Shown here: positions 52,870 through 61,280 of the stretch, in pieces | Layout of the letters: each line of letters begins with the position of its first letter | Position numbering within the stretch: the stretch's first letter is position 1 | DNA from: Bowmanella denitrificans | GTDB taxonomy: Bacteria > Pseudomonadota > Gammaproteobacteria > Enterobacterales > Alteromonadaceae | Direction of reading: 5' to 3' | DNA: 64,000 bases | Assembly: GCF_039522935.1 (NCBI RefSeq) | Contig: NZ_BAAAEI010000006.1 | Coordinates: 682,001 to 746,000 of the forward strand | Notes under the pieces: generated by a model | Told to the model about the DNA's origin: nothing | Databases searched by the model: none | What the model saw: only the letters and a program-made list of their open reading frames with translations | Position numbers and translations under genes: made by a program

Positions 52870-54214
52870 ACTTCTTCATCCTGCGATACAGCGCACTGCG
52901 GCTAATGCCTAAACTTCTGGCCGCATCAGCTATCACGCCCCCCGCCTCTTCGATGGCCTGACTGATATCCTCAGCACTGGGTTCGGGTTGCTGAGTTTCG
53001 CAGTCACCAGATGTGACCGCAGCTTTTACCACCTCCACCGGTAAACCCAAATCGGCGACTTTTACCAGGTTGTCCTGACACAATAGTGACGCTCTTTGCA
53101 TGACATTTTTTAACTGGCGGATATTGCCCGGCCAATCATACTGACTAAGTATCTGTTCAGCACAGGTTGCCAATTGCAGTTTGTCCCCCAGAAAATGCCT
53201 GGCCAAAGGCAGAATATCAGCACGGCGCTGGTTTAAAGGGGGTAATGCCAGCTCTATCACGTTTAATCGGTAGTACAAATCTTCGCGAAAGCTGCCTGCA
53301 GCGATGGCCGCTTTCAGGTCGGTATTGGTGGCACTGATAATACGGACTTTAACCCTGATAGTGTCGCTGCCGCCGATACGCTCAAACTCGCCGGTTTCCA
53401 GTACTCTGAGGAGCTTGGCCTGTCCGTCCAGCGACAAATTGCCTATCTCATCTAAAAACAGTGTCCCACCATCGGCCAGCTCGAAGCGCCCCGTACGCCT
53501 TTTACTGATACCGGTATATGCGCCCGCTTCAGCGCCAAACAGCTCAGCTTCAACTAAGTCCTTAGGTAAAGCGCCGACATTGACTTTGATAAATGGCCCC
53601 TGGCTGCAACTGGAGTTGGCCTGGACTATTTCGGCAATTTTCTCTTTTCCTGCGCCATTGGGACCAGTGATCAGAACGGATACCTCGGCATGGGCAATTT
53701 GGGTGGTAATACGCAGCAAGTCATACATAGACTGGCTTTGATACTTAAGACCACAAAGGTTGAACTCGCTTTCCAGTTGGCGTTTTTTCGCCTGCACATG
53801 GCCACGTTGCTCATTTTGTGCCCTTTGCAGCGCGCCAAGTTTCAGCAAATTACGCACCGTGACCATTAACTTATCATCGTCCCAGGGTTTGCCCAGGTAG
53901 TCTGCAGCACCGGCTTTAACCAATTCTATTGCGGTTTCAAGCGCGGTCCAGGCAGTGATTAGAATAATAGGCAAGTCAGGATGCATGTCGCGGATACGGT
54001 GGAAAAGCGCAATGCCCTCTTGCCCTGATGTGGTGTCGGCACTGAAATTCATATCCTGAATAACCAGGTCAACTTCGCCGTCAGCCAGTTTTTGCAGTCC
54101 CAGTTCCGGGGTTAAGGCCTGCTCCGTGGCCATACCATTAATAGTGAACAACACCTTCAGCGCCTGGGCGATATCCGGGTTGTCGTCAATAATCAGTATT
54201 TTTGCTGTTGTCAT
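52853..54214 (-). CDS. NtrC-class sigma-54-dependent response regulator
   Basis: 453 residues. Receiver domain with D10/D11, phospho-acceptor D54, T88 and K109. The AAA+ domain has Walker A GPNGAGKE (184-191, usually GESGTGKE), the sigma-54 contact loop GAYTGI (231-236, in place of GAFTGA) and Walker B TLFLDEIG. A Fis-type HTH is at the C-terminus (AARSLGISRSALYRRMKKFE). It should activate the -24/-12 promoter in front of the membrane-fusion gene. It is co-transcribed with its kinase and follows the second permease by 155 bp, with a hairpin between. Confidence 0.92.
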   Translation of the reverse strand: MTTAKILIIDDNPDIAQALKVLFTINGMATEQALTPELGLQKLADGEVDLVIQDMNFSADTTSGQEGIALFHRIRDMHPDLPIILITAWTALETAIELVKAGAADYLGKPWDDDKLMVTVRNLLKLGALQRAQNEQRGHVQAKKRQLESEFNLCGLKYQSQSMYDLLRITTQIAHAEVSVLITGPNGAGKEKIAEIVQANSSCSQGPFIKVNVGALPKDLVEAELFGAEAGAYTGISKRRTGRFELADGGTLFLDEIGNLSLDGQAKLLRVLETGEFERIGGSDTIRVKVRIISATNTDLKAAIAAGSFREDLYYRLNVIELALPPLNQRRADILPLARHFLGDKLQLATCAEQILSQYDWPGNIRQLKNVMQRASLLCQDNLVKVADLGLPVEVVKAAVTSGDCETQQPEPSAEDISQAIEEAGGVIADAARSLGISRSALYRRMKKFELDN

Positions 54215-54320
54215 GGTCGTTCCAGGCCCCGTCTTGGCAGAGCTACTTCGAATAAGAACAGGGTGGTCAGAACAATACTCCGTCCTTCCACGTCGTTGCT
54301 ATTCCCGCCTTGGTGTCATT

Positions 54321-54359
54321 TAAAGATAAAGAAACACCCAGTGCGTTTCTCTATCTTTA
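54321..54359. terminator. Long hairpin between the second permease and the regulator gene
   Basis: TAAAGATAAAGAAAC (54321-54335) pairs with GTTTCTCTATCTTTA (54345-54359), 14 of 15 bp, with a 9-base loop. It lies just after the permease stop. No separate T run follows on the minus strand, so it may lower rather than stop read-through into the two-component genes. Confidence 0.6.
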
Positions 54360-54369
54360 CCTCTGCAAC

Positions 54370-55584
54370 TCAATTTCCCCGGGTCACAATGGCGGGCGAT
54401 ATCTTTGCCGCTTTTCGGGCCGGTAGCCAGGTGGCGATGGCATTGATTACCCACATACTCAGTATTATCAAGCCGATAGCCCCCATATTCAGATAATTCT
54501 CTTCATCACGTTTAGACAAATCGAATATCAAGAACAAGGTTACCAGCGCGCCCAGCAGGCAGCCAAACCAGGTGATCAGGGTATTTTCGGTCAGAAAGTA
54601 GCGGATAATATCAGATTTGCGTGCGCCAAGAGCACGGCGGGTGCCGATTTGTTTACGTCGCTGATTAACCTGAAAGGATGTCAGTCCGGCAATCCCCACC
54701 GCAGTAATCAGCATCAAAACGGCGCTAATGACCAGATTGATCATGGCCCGACTGCCCCGCCCGTCATACATTCTTTTTTGTACCCGGGTCAACAGTTCAC
54801 TGGCGCCCACATAGCGTCCCTGCTCCTGATAAAACAGGCTGACAAGTTCTTCGATCATCGCCGCCCCGCGACCGTCTTCCACACGAATCAGGTACTCAGG
54901 TTCGTTTTCCTGACTCCACAGCAGCTGTGGCCGAATCAGGCTATGGTAGGACATGCCGCGTCCATTGAGTCTTTCACCGGTCATCACATTGGAGTAGACC
55001 CCCACCACTTGCACAGGGTCGCCGCCCTTGCTTAGCCACAGGGTTTTACCAACCGCGCTTTGCTCGTTAAACAATGCCTTGGCCAACGCTTCGCTGACCA
55101 TTACAGACGCAGCCCCCTGGCTTGCTCCTGTGCCGTCAATGACCTCATCGGCGGAGGATAACCGACGACCATCCAACAACTTAAGCTGCAACACATCCAA
55201 CAAACTGGTTTCTGCTTCAAACACTGCTGTCTGCATAGGCTGTGCATTTTCCTCATTAGTTTGATAAAGCTCTACAACGTCCTCAGCAGTAAAAGGCACG
55301 GCGTAAGTACGGGCAACATCCTGCACACCAGGTAATGCCTTAATCCGCTGTAAGTCCCGTTGCATGGCGGCGCCCAGATCCTGAGTATCGTCGTAAAACT
55401 CGGCGTTGATACGGATAATATTGTTATGGTGAATACCTGAGGGCATATTCCAGGCTCTTAAAGTAACCAACGTGGTTAATATGGCACTGGATAACACCGC
55501 CATGGTCAGTGATACCTGCAGCACCGTTACAATCGTCATAAATTTGTTCTGTTTCAGACTGAGCAATATAGGTCGGATTTCCAT
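54370..55584 (-). CDS. MacB/FtsX-type ABC permease (second)
   Basis: 404 residues from the ATG at 55584, which has AGGAG eight bases upstream. A longer reading to 55614 would overlap the small protein. It begins MEIRPILLSLKQNKFMTIVT with a first transmembrane helix, then a large periplasmic MacB-PCD-like domain, then three helices with the FtsX motif (NQRRKQIGTRRALGARKSDI). It is the last gene of the transport set. Confidence 0.9.
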   Translation of the reverse strand: MEIRPILLSLKQNKFMTIVTVLQVSLTMAVLSSAILTTLVTLRAWNMPSGIHHNNIIRINAEFYDDTQDLGAAMQRDLQRIKALPGVQDVARTYAVPFTAEDVVELYQTNEENAQPMQTAVFEAETSLLDVLQLKLLDGRRLSSADEVIDGTGASQGAASVMVSEALAKALFNEQSAVGKTLWLSKGGDPVQVVGVYSNVMTGERLNGRGMSYHSLIRPQLLWSQENEPEYLIRVEDGRGAAMIEELVSLFYQEQGRYVGASELLTRVQKRMYDGRGSRAMINLVISAVLMLITAVGIAGLTSFQVNQRRKQIGTRRALGARKSDIIRYFLTENTLITWFGCLLGALVTLFLIFDLSKRDEENYLNMGAIGLIILSMWVINAIATWLPARKAAKISPAIVTRGN

Positions 55585-55586
55585 TA

Positions 55587-55793
55587 TCAGGCTCCTAATA
55601 ATGGGAGCAGCCAAACAGCCAGCTCCTTAATGGGGGTCGCAGCAAGGGACAAGGTGTCCAGCACGGCAAGATTCAGTTGAACGATCAGATTGCTTTGCCA
55701 GCACCATTCTATCACCGTCAGCAAGATGAATAGGCCGAGTGTTATCATGCACAAATCTCGCTGCCAGTCAGAAAATGCCTTGTCCATTGCCAT
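55587..55793 (-). CDS. Small two-helix membrane protein within the ABC operon
   Basis: Up to 68 residues; the second ATG (55787) has the better AAGGA spacing and gives 66. There are two hydrophobic segments (LCMITLGLFILLTVIEWC and a weaker C-terminal LAATPIKELAVWLLPLL). It is tightly packed: six bases after the first permease stop, two bases before the second permease start. The packing and ribosome site argue that it is a real gene. No family is recognised; a small accessory subunit of the transporter is the simplest guess. Confidence 0.65.
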   Translation of the reverse strand: MAMDKAFSDWQRDLCMITLGLFILLTVIEWCWQSNLIVQLNLAVLDTLSLAATPIKELAVWLLPLLGA

Positions 55794-55799
55794 TTGTCC

Positions 55800-57152
55800 T
55801 TACTGTGATTTCAAATAACCAGCCACCGGCTGACTGCACAAACGCCAGATGGGGTAGATACTGATCAGCAAGGCACACAGTACGCTGATCGCAAAGGCTT
55901 GAAGGGCCAGGCCCCAGTCAAGTTGGAAATACGGCATAACATCCTCCAAGCGGGCATTGTAGTCTGATGCCCACAGGCGAATCTGCACCATGGCCTTTAA
56001 GCCCAATACCGCAATCAATAACCCGAAAACCGCACTAACCAGGCCGAGCATCATCACTTCCAGGGTATGCTGAAGGATAATGGCGCTTTTTCTGGCACCC
56101 AGCGCGCGGCGCACACTGACTTCTTTGCTGCGACGTATAAATTTAGCAAGCAGAATGCCAATGGCATTGAGTAAACAAACGGTATAAAACAACAGCGCCA
56201 TAATCACAGAGCTTTGTTCACCGTAGTTAGCATTGAGAAAATCCATCTGCTCGACAATGTTCAGCACATAAGTTTGAAGCTCACGTGGAAAACGACCATA
56301 GGCTTTCTGTTCATTAATATAGGCATGCAGCTTTTCCTGGTACTGAGCCGGGTCAGCCTCAGGTAACTCTGCCCAGAATGCCAGCCAGCCGCATTCCGAT
56401 GCCTGCAGAGTCGCCAGATCCTGGTTGGTGAAGCGCGAGCTTTGCGGCTGGTCGGCTTGCCAGCAATCAAAGCGGGTATCGCGGGTAAGATTGTGGTTCA
56501 ATGCATACTGTACCGGCACAAAAAAATCGTGGGGATAGCCCTGATAATAGCCGCGGTCATACAGGCGCCAGCTTAGATGCCAGGTGTCCAGCACCCCCAC
56601 CACCGTCACCGGCTTATTATTCAGTAGCAGGCGTTTGCCAACACTGTTAGTACCACCGAACAATTTGTCATTCATGGTTTTACCCAGTACCACCTGGCTG
56701 TCGCCGCTATCCGCGGCCAGTTGCCAGCCACTGCCGTACAAAAATGGCGGCTCAAACATGGTAAAGAAGTCAGCCGTGGTCGCCGCACCGCGGGTCTGCA
56801 TCGGGCGCACTTCATTGTCTGCAAAACTCAACGTCGCCCAGGTGCGCATCACATAGGTCTGACGTATGGCAGGCATATCCAGGTTATACAGATTCACCGC
56901 ATCACGGTACGTGGTATCGGGCATGTCTATTGCCCGCTCAATTTTATCGGCACTGAGCTCACGATTATCCATCTGCACCAGGTATAAAGTACTGGCCTTA
57001 TCGCCATGGGGAATATCTGAGCCATTTTTAGCACCGGTATAGAAGGTCACAAACAGGCCAAGCCCCACTGACATGGCCAGCAACATCAGCAAGGTCAAGG
57101 CAGGCCGTTCTTTCAGGCTTCTTAACGCCAGGGAAAAGTTATAGGCAAACAT
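55800..57152 (-). CDS. MacB/FtsX-type ABC permease (first)
   Basis: 450 residues. The N-terminus MFAYNFSLALRSLKERPALT runs into a first helix (LLMLLAMSVGLGLFVTFYTG), then a long periplasmic domain, then three helices with FIRRSKEVSVRRALGARKSA (FtsX motif). Together with the second permease it suggests a heterodimeric MacB-like channel. It starts nine bases after the ATPase stop. Confidence 0.9.
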   Translation of the reverse strand: MFAYNFSLALRSLKERPALTLLMLLAMSVGLGLFVTFYTGAKNGSDIPHGDKASTLYLVQMDNRELSADKIERAIDMPDTTYRDAVNLYNLDMPAIRQTYVMRTWATLSFADNEVRPMQTRGAATTADFFTMFEPPFLYGSGWQLAADSGDSQVVLGKTMNDKLFGGTNSVGKRLLLNNKPVTVVGVLDTWHLSWRLYDRGYYQGYPHDFFVPVQYALNHNLTRDTRFDCWQADQPQSSRFTNQDLATLQASECGWLAFWAELPEADPAQYQEKLHAYINEQKAYGRFPRELQTYVLNIVEQMDFLNANYGEQSSVIMALLFYTVCLLNAIGILLAKFIRRSKEVSVRRALGARKSAIILQHTLEVMMLGLVSAVFGLLIAVLGLKAMVQIRLWASDYNARLEDVMPYFQLDWGLALQAFAISVLCALLISIYPIWRLCSQPVAGYLKSQ

Positions 57153-57161
57153 GCAGGACTC

Positions 57162-57863
57162 CTAGGCGCGTTTAACCAGCGCATCGCTGGGATTCTGGTC
57201 AACATCGCTGACCTGACCATCGAAGATTTGGATATTGCGCCCGGCGCGGCGGGCCAGTTCATCGTCGTGCGTCACCATCACAATGGTGGTACCTTGCTGG
57301 TTAATCTGCTCCAGCAATTCCATCACCTGACGGGCCATTTGCGAGTCCAGATTGCCGGTGGGCTCGTCGGCCAGTAAAAAACGCGGCTTACCCGCTATGG
57401 CCCGGGCGATCGCCACGCGTTGCTGCTGGCCACCGGACAGTTGGGTAGGCAGATGCTTCATACGGGAGCCCAAGCCCACCAGCTCCAGGGCTTCCTCGAT
57501 GCGTTGCTTGCGATCTTTGGCACTCAGGCCCCGATAACGCAGGGGAACATCCACATTGTCGAACAGCGGTAAGTCAGGCAATAAGTTGAAGCTCTGAAAA
57601 ATAAAACCTATCTTCTGGTTGCGTAAATCCGATAAGGCATTGTCAGACAGCCCCCTGACGTTCTCGCCGTCCAGAAAATAATCCCCCTCCTCAAAGCTTT
57701 CCAGCAAGCCCGCCAGATTTAAAAACGTGGTTTTACCTGAGCCAGAGGGACCGGTAATAGAGACAAACTCACCGGCTTTGATATGCAGATCAACATTGCG
57801 CAAGGCATGGGTTTCCACCAGATCGGTACGAAAAATCTTGCTGACACCTTTCATTATTAACAT
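57162..57863 (-). CDS. MacB/LolD-type ABC transporter ATPase
   Basis: 233 residues. Walker A GPSGSGKTT, Q-loop FIFQSFNLLPDLPLFDNVDV, signature LSGGQQQRVAIARAI, Walker B FLLADEPTGNLD, switch histidine MVTHD. It lacks the fused membrane domain of true MacB, so the permeases are separate genes as in YknY-type systems. Confidence 0.95.
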   Translation of the reverse strand: MLIMKGVSKIFRTDLVETHALRNVDLHIKAGEFVSITGPSGSGKTTFLNLAGLLESFEEGDYFLDGENVRGLSDNALSDLRNQKIGFIFQSFNLLPDLPLFDNVDVPLRYRGLSAKDRKQRIEEALELVGLGSRMKHLPTQLSGGQQQRVAIARAIAGKPRFLLADEPTGNLDSQMARQVMELLEQINQQGTTIVMVTHDDELARRAGRNIQIFDGQVSDVDQNPSDALVKRA

Positions 57864-57887
57864 ATTGTTATTCCTTATGATTTTTTA

Positions 57888-59159
57888 TTAGTTAGCCAGA
57901 TAAATCTGTTGCTGCTGGTTAAACTCTTCGAGACTGGAAATGATAATTTCGTCGCCGGGTTTTAAACCTGACAGCACTTCTACTTCCGCCAGGCTGCGTG
58001 CCCCAATCTCAATGCCATGACGCACCGCCACATCACCATTGACCAGATAGGTCACCCTGCCGCCACCGGACTCCACAAACGCACCGCGGCGCACTTTCAC
58101 CACATTTTGCCGGGATTCTATTAAGATCCGCGCGCTGACCCGCTGGTTCTGACGCAGATTGGCAATGCTATCGCCGACAAAACGAATACGCCCTACTACC
58201 TGTCCGTTATTCACCTCCGGGGAAATTGCCACTACTTCGCCGGCAAATTGCTGGCCGTTCAGGCTGATGTCACTGCTAAGCCCAACCCCTAAGTCGTCGG
58301 CATAGTTTTCAGGAATCGACACTTCCACTTCAAAAGCACTTAAATCAATCAGGGTGATCAAGGGGCTATTGGCCGCCACACTGTCTTTTTCCCGGACATT
58401 GACGCTGCCAATAATGCCGGACGCCGGTGCCAGCAGTTGCAGCTCATCCACCTGGCGTTTTAGGTTGTCCACCACAAACTGCTGACGGGCCAGTTGGGAC
58501 TCCTTACCTTTTAGCTCAAACTCCATACTTTCTTTGTCCAGTTCAAACTGCTGCTGGGCATGTTTATGAGCAAGTTCGGCTTTCTTGAACTCCGAGACTT
58601 TTTCCTCAAATTCCCGCTGGCTTATCAGCGCATCGCGGATACTGATTTCGGCTCTGTGTTTATTCACCTGTGCGGCTTCCAGATTCACTGCGGATACCTC
58701 AATGGCCTGACGGTTGTTGAGAATATCGGTCTTCATCTGGATCTGATAACGGCCCACTTCAATCTTCAGTTGTTCCAGTACTGCCAATTCCTGAGCGTAG
58801 TTGTTATCCAGCTCCGGGCTGTCAACACTGGCCAGCAACTGGCCTTGCTCTACACTGTCGCCAGCCTTGATATACAGTGACACTATGCCGCCGGAGCGGG
58901 CATACAACGTCGGACTGTTGGACGCCACAATCCGCCCTTGCACGGATATATCACGTTGCATATCGCCCTGCTCCACCACCGCAAAGCGCACTCGCTCACG
59001 AGCCACCGTCATATCGGCGCCAAACAGGCTGCTCAAAGCCGGACCAGTGACGACCAGTGCCGCAGCACAAGCCACTGTCACCACACCGACAATTAACCAT
59101 TTGCGCTTCACACCCTTGGGCTGAATCACTCTGTCTTGTCCTGAGGTATCTCTTAACAT
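57888..59159 (-). CDS. Membrane-fusion (HlyD/MacA-type) periplasmic adaptor
   Basis: 423 residues from the ATG at 59159 with AAGGA upstream; the GTG four codons earlier has no spacing for a ribosome site. An N-terminal anchor helix (WLIVGVVTVACAAALVVTGP) precedes the lipoyl halves (VSLYIKAGDSVEQGQLLASV), an alpha-helical hairpin rich in E, K, Q and R (about 130-245), and the second half (LAPASGIIGSVNVREKDSVA). The C-terminal membrane-proximal domain has LSGLKPGDEIIIS. It is the first gene of the operon. No outer-membrane TolC-like gene is present; the cell presumably uses a shared one. Confidence 0.92.
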   Translation of the reverse strand: MLRDTSGQDRVIQPKGVKRKWLIVGVVTVACAAALVVTGPALSSLFGADMTVARERVRFAVVEQGDMQRDISVQGRIVASNSPTLYARSGGIVSLYIKAGDSVEQGQLLASVDSPELDNNYAQELAVLEQLKIEVGRYQIQMKTDILNNRQAIEVSAVNLEAAQVNKHRAEISIRDALISQREFEEKVSEFKKAELAHKHAQQQFELDKESMEFELKGKESQLARQQFVVDNLKRQVDELQLLAPASGIIGSVNVREKDSVAANSPLITLIDLSAFEVEVSIPENYADDLGVGLSSDISLNGQQFAGEVVAISPEVNNGQVVGRIRFVGDSIANLRQNQRVSARILIESRQNVVKVRRGAFVESGGGRVTYLVNGDVAVRHGIEIGARSLAEVEVLSGLKPGDEIIISSLEEFNQQQQIYLAN

Positions 59160-59213
59160 TTTATCCTTCACTCCTTGCCGCTATCGCTTTGCGGACCCAT
59201 TACCGGTTTGGTT

Positions 59214-59231
59214 TAGCACGTAGCATGCCAA
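59214..59231 (-). promoter_or_regulatory. Sigma-54 (-24/-12) promoter of the efflux operon
   Basis: On the minus strand TTGGCATGCTACGTGCTA places GG and GC ten bases apart, the exact spacing of the RpoN consensus TGGCAC-N5-TTGC. The -24 half is well conserved; the -12 half is GTGCT. It would start transcription about 30-45 bases before the membrane-fusion gene, and an NtrC-class activator lies in the same locus. Confidence 0.65.
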
Positions 59232-59274
59232 AATATAACCAATTGTATTTATTTGATTTTTTAACTCTTCACGG

Positions 59275-59307
59275 GTGTGCGAACAGTTTGACAGCCTGTG
59301 CGAACAC
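59275..59307. promoter_or_regulatory. Tandem upstream activator site for the efflux operon
   Basis: GTGTGCGAACAG (59275-59286) and CTGTGCGAACAC (59296-59307) share TGTGCGAACA and are exactly 21 bp apart, two helical turns. They lie 50-90 bp upstream of the sigma-54 promoter. A partial third copy (CTGTGCGAGA) occurs near 59379. This is the position and form of an enhancer for the NtrC-class regulator. Confidence 0.6.
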
Positions 59308-59431
59308 TGACCGAACAGCTAAGATAAGGAAGGGGTTTCACGGAAGTTTCAGGGCATTATCTTGGCGAACTCAGCGCCTGTGCGAGAGACATTATTGAGT
59401 TTTTCTATTTTAAACACTGAGTGTTAGCGCA

Positions 59432-59483
59432 CCAGGGGCTGTTTATCTTGCTAGTATAGACTTAGTTCAAGCCCAGCCCCTGG
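59432..59483. repeat. Inverted repeat between the efflux operon and the CMD gene
   Basis: CCAGGGGCTG (59432-59441) and CAGCCCCTGG (59474-59483) are perfect 10-bp complements with a 32-base spacer. They lie in the 380-bp gap 59160-59539, which otherwise holds the sigma-54 promoter and activator sites and no gene. It may be the terminator of the CMD gene or a regulatory structure. Confidence 0.55.
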
Positions 59484-59539
59484 GTTGCCCGCTAACCAGA
59501 AGCTTTGTTAACAACGCCGTCGGCATTGGCCGAAGACCT

Positions 59540-59917
59540 TTAACCTGCGCGTCCTTCAAGTACCTCGGCAAAGGCAAACATGGCATTGAGCGAGGCCGGG
59601 AAGCCGGCATACACGGCCATCTGAATAATCACTTCCTTAATCTCTTCTTCACTGCAACCCACATTCAATGCCGCGTTTAAGTGGACTTTAAGTTGAGGTG
59701 CACAGTGGCCCAGTGCCGTTAACGCGGCTACCGTAGCAATTTCCCGGGCTCTGAGGTCCAGGCCCGGGCGGGAATATACATCAGCAAAGGGGAATTCGAT
59801 GGTCAGCCGGGCCAGATCCGGGCAGATGTGTTGCAGACTATTGATCACCGCCTGCCCGGCTTCACCGTCAATTTCATGCAGTTTTTGCAGACCCTGTTCT
59901 AAGCGGTTTGAGTTCAT
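59540..59917 (-). CDS. Carboxymuconolactone decarboxylase (CMD) family protein
   Basis: 125 residues. The single CMD domain is visible: YSRPGLDLRAREIATVAALT, ALGHCAPQLKVHLNAALNVG, and EVIIQMAVYAGFPASLNAMF. It lacks the CxxC of peroxidase-type AhpD, so it is closer to the decarboxylase-like members of unknown substrate. A MerR-type operator-promoter lies directly upstream, and the MerR gene is next. Confidence 0.9.
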   Translation of the reverse strand: MNSNRLEQGLQKLHEIDGEAGQAVINSLQHICPDLARLTIEFPFADVYSRPGLDLRAREIATVAALTALGHCAPQLKVHLNAALNVGCSEEEIKEVIIQMAVYAGFPASLNAMFAFAEVLEGRAG

Positions 59918-59949
59918 ACTTGGCTCCTTGATGAGATTATAGAAGCCAC

Positions 59950-59980
59950 AGGCTACAACTTAGAGTTAACTCGAAGTCAA
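59950..59980 (-). promoter_or_regulatory. MerR-type operator-promoter of the CMD gene
   Basis: Minus strand: -35 TTGACT (59980-59975), a 19-bp spacer, -10 TAGCCT (59955-59950). The spacer region carries the near-perfect dyad ACTTCGAGTTAACTCTAAGT (59977-59958). The overlong spacer with a central dyad is the hallmark of MerR-family activation. The -35 box overlaps the merR stop codon. Confidence 0.85.
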
Positions 59981-60333
59981 CCCACTTTTTGATTCTTATA
60001 CAGCCAGATTTTATGTTCTAACACCGCCATATGTTGCTGTTGACGAGCAATATAGGCTTTTAGATTTGCCTGATGCTCTTCCAGCATGGCCTGACGCAGG
60101 GGGGCGGTACTGGCGCCCTGTTCACGCAGTTGGGCATATTGCAAAATGGCCTCCAGCGCCATTCCGGTTTCTTTTAAACGCAGGATGAAACCAATCCACT
60201 CCGCATCCTTACCAGTATAAAAACGATGGCCACTGCTGCTGCGTTGCACATTCTTAAGCAGACCTATTTTTTCATAATATCTGAGCGTATGGGCCGACAG
60301 TCCCGTTACCTCTGCAAACTCTTTGATATTCAT
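59977..60333 (-). CDS. MerR-family transcriptional regulator
   Basis: 118 residues from the ATG at 60333. The winged helix is MNIKEFAEVTGLSAHTLRYY, followed by the EKIGLL turn, HRFYTGKDAEWIGFILRLKE, then a long coiled-coil helix ending in a basic/aromatic tail. There are no metal-binding cysteines, so it likely senses an organic or oxidative signal. It probably activates the CMD gene through the adjacent operator. A CAACTAGTTG palindrome lies just upstream of its start. Confidence 0.9.
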   Translation of the reverse strand: MNIKEFAEVTGLSAHTLRYYEKIGLLKNVQRSSSGHRFYTGKDAEWIGFILRLKETGMALEAILQYAQLREQGASTAPLRQAMLEEHQANLKAYIARQQQHMAVLEHKIWLYKNQKVG

Positions 60334-60526
60334 GACTTGCCTATGCAACTAGTTGGAAAACAACAGCATACAGAACTTTCTTTACAATAACGGTGGGTCA
60401 TTGTTAAAAACAGTTAGCGCATCCTGCCATGAATTGGTGGGATAAGCAGCTTTTCGTTGGGTGATGTATACAGACAGTAGAGAAAAATCAAAAAGGAAGC
60501 ACCATGCAAGCAAAACAGGAACAAAA

Positions 60527-61276
60527 ATGAAAGTAAACCTAACCATACTGCTGGCTCTATTTTGGGTGAATGCGGGTCAGGCTGTAACAGTGTTTGACAA
60601 TAGCAGACAGCGGAGCATTCCTGTTGAGATCATTTTGCCTTCTACAGAGCAGCAATGTAGCCAGGCAAAGCCCTGCCCTGTAGCGTTTTTAAGTGCGGGT
60701 TATGGTGTCAGCCATTTGGATTATGAATTTGCTGTCAGGCCGCTTGCTGCACTTGGCTACCTGGTTGTCGCTGTTGGCCATGAACTGCCTGATGACCCGC
60801 CGCTTTCGGTAAGTGGCAATCTGTATCAGAGCCGACAGGAAAACTGGATCAGAGGGGCTGAAACTCTGAGGTTTTTACAACGGGAACTGCCAGCACAATA
60901 CCCTGCGTACAACTTTAATCATTTACTGCTAATTGGCCATTCCAATGGCGGTGATATCTCCACCTGGCTGGCAAACCAAGACAACGTCAGCATTAAGGCA
61001 CTGATAACCCTTGACCATCGACGGGTCCCTCTGCCTAAAAATGGTAACATTGCGATACTGTCAATACGTGCCTCTGATTTTCCTGCCGATGATGGGGTAT
61101 TGCCAAGTGAGAATGAACAGCAACGGGATGGCAGTTGCGTGATAAAAATTGCTTCTGCACGACATAACGATATGACAGACGCCGGGCCAAGCTGGTTGAA
61201 AGATAATATAGCGGTAATTATCACCGATTTTATGCAGCGCCGGAGCTGTCGGCAGCAATCAACTCCAGCGCTCTAG
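60527..61276 (+). CDS. Exported alpha/beta hydrolase
   Basis: 249 residues from the ATG at 60527 (CAGGA six bases upstream) with signal peptide MKVNLTILLALFWVNAGQA. The nucleophile elbow is LIGHSNGGD, and a late histidine in SARHNDMTD is a candidate catalytic base. CSQAKPCPVAFLSAGYGVSH is the oxyanion region. Two cysteines near residues 44-50 may pair. It resembles dienelactone-hydrolase-like periplasmic hydrolases; substrate unknown. It converges on the TetR-YciI-Tag operon's decayed last gene. Confidence 0.82.
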   Translation: MKVNLTILLALFWVNAGQAVTVFDNSRQRSIPVEIILPSTEQQCSQAKPCPVAFLSAGYGVSHLDYEFAVRPLAALGYLVVAVGHELPDDPPLSVSGNLYQSRQENWIRGAETLRFLQRELPAQYPAYNFNHLLLIGHSNGGDISTWLANQDNVSIKALITLDHRRVPLPKNGNIAILSIRASDFPADDGVLPSENEQQRDGSCVIKIASARHNDMTDAGPSWLKDNIAVIITDFMQRRSCRQQSTPAL

Positions 61277-61280
61277 ATAA

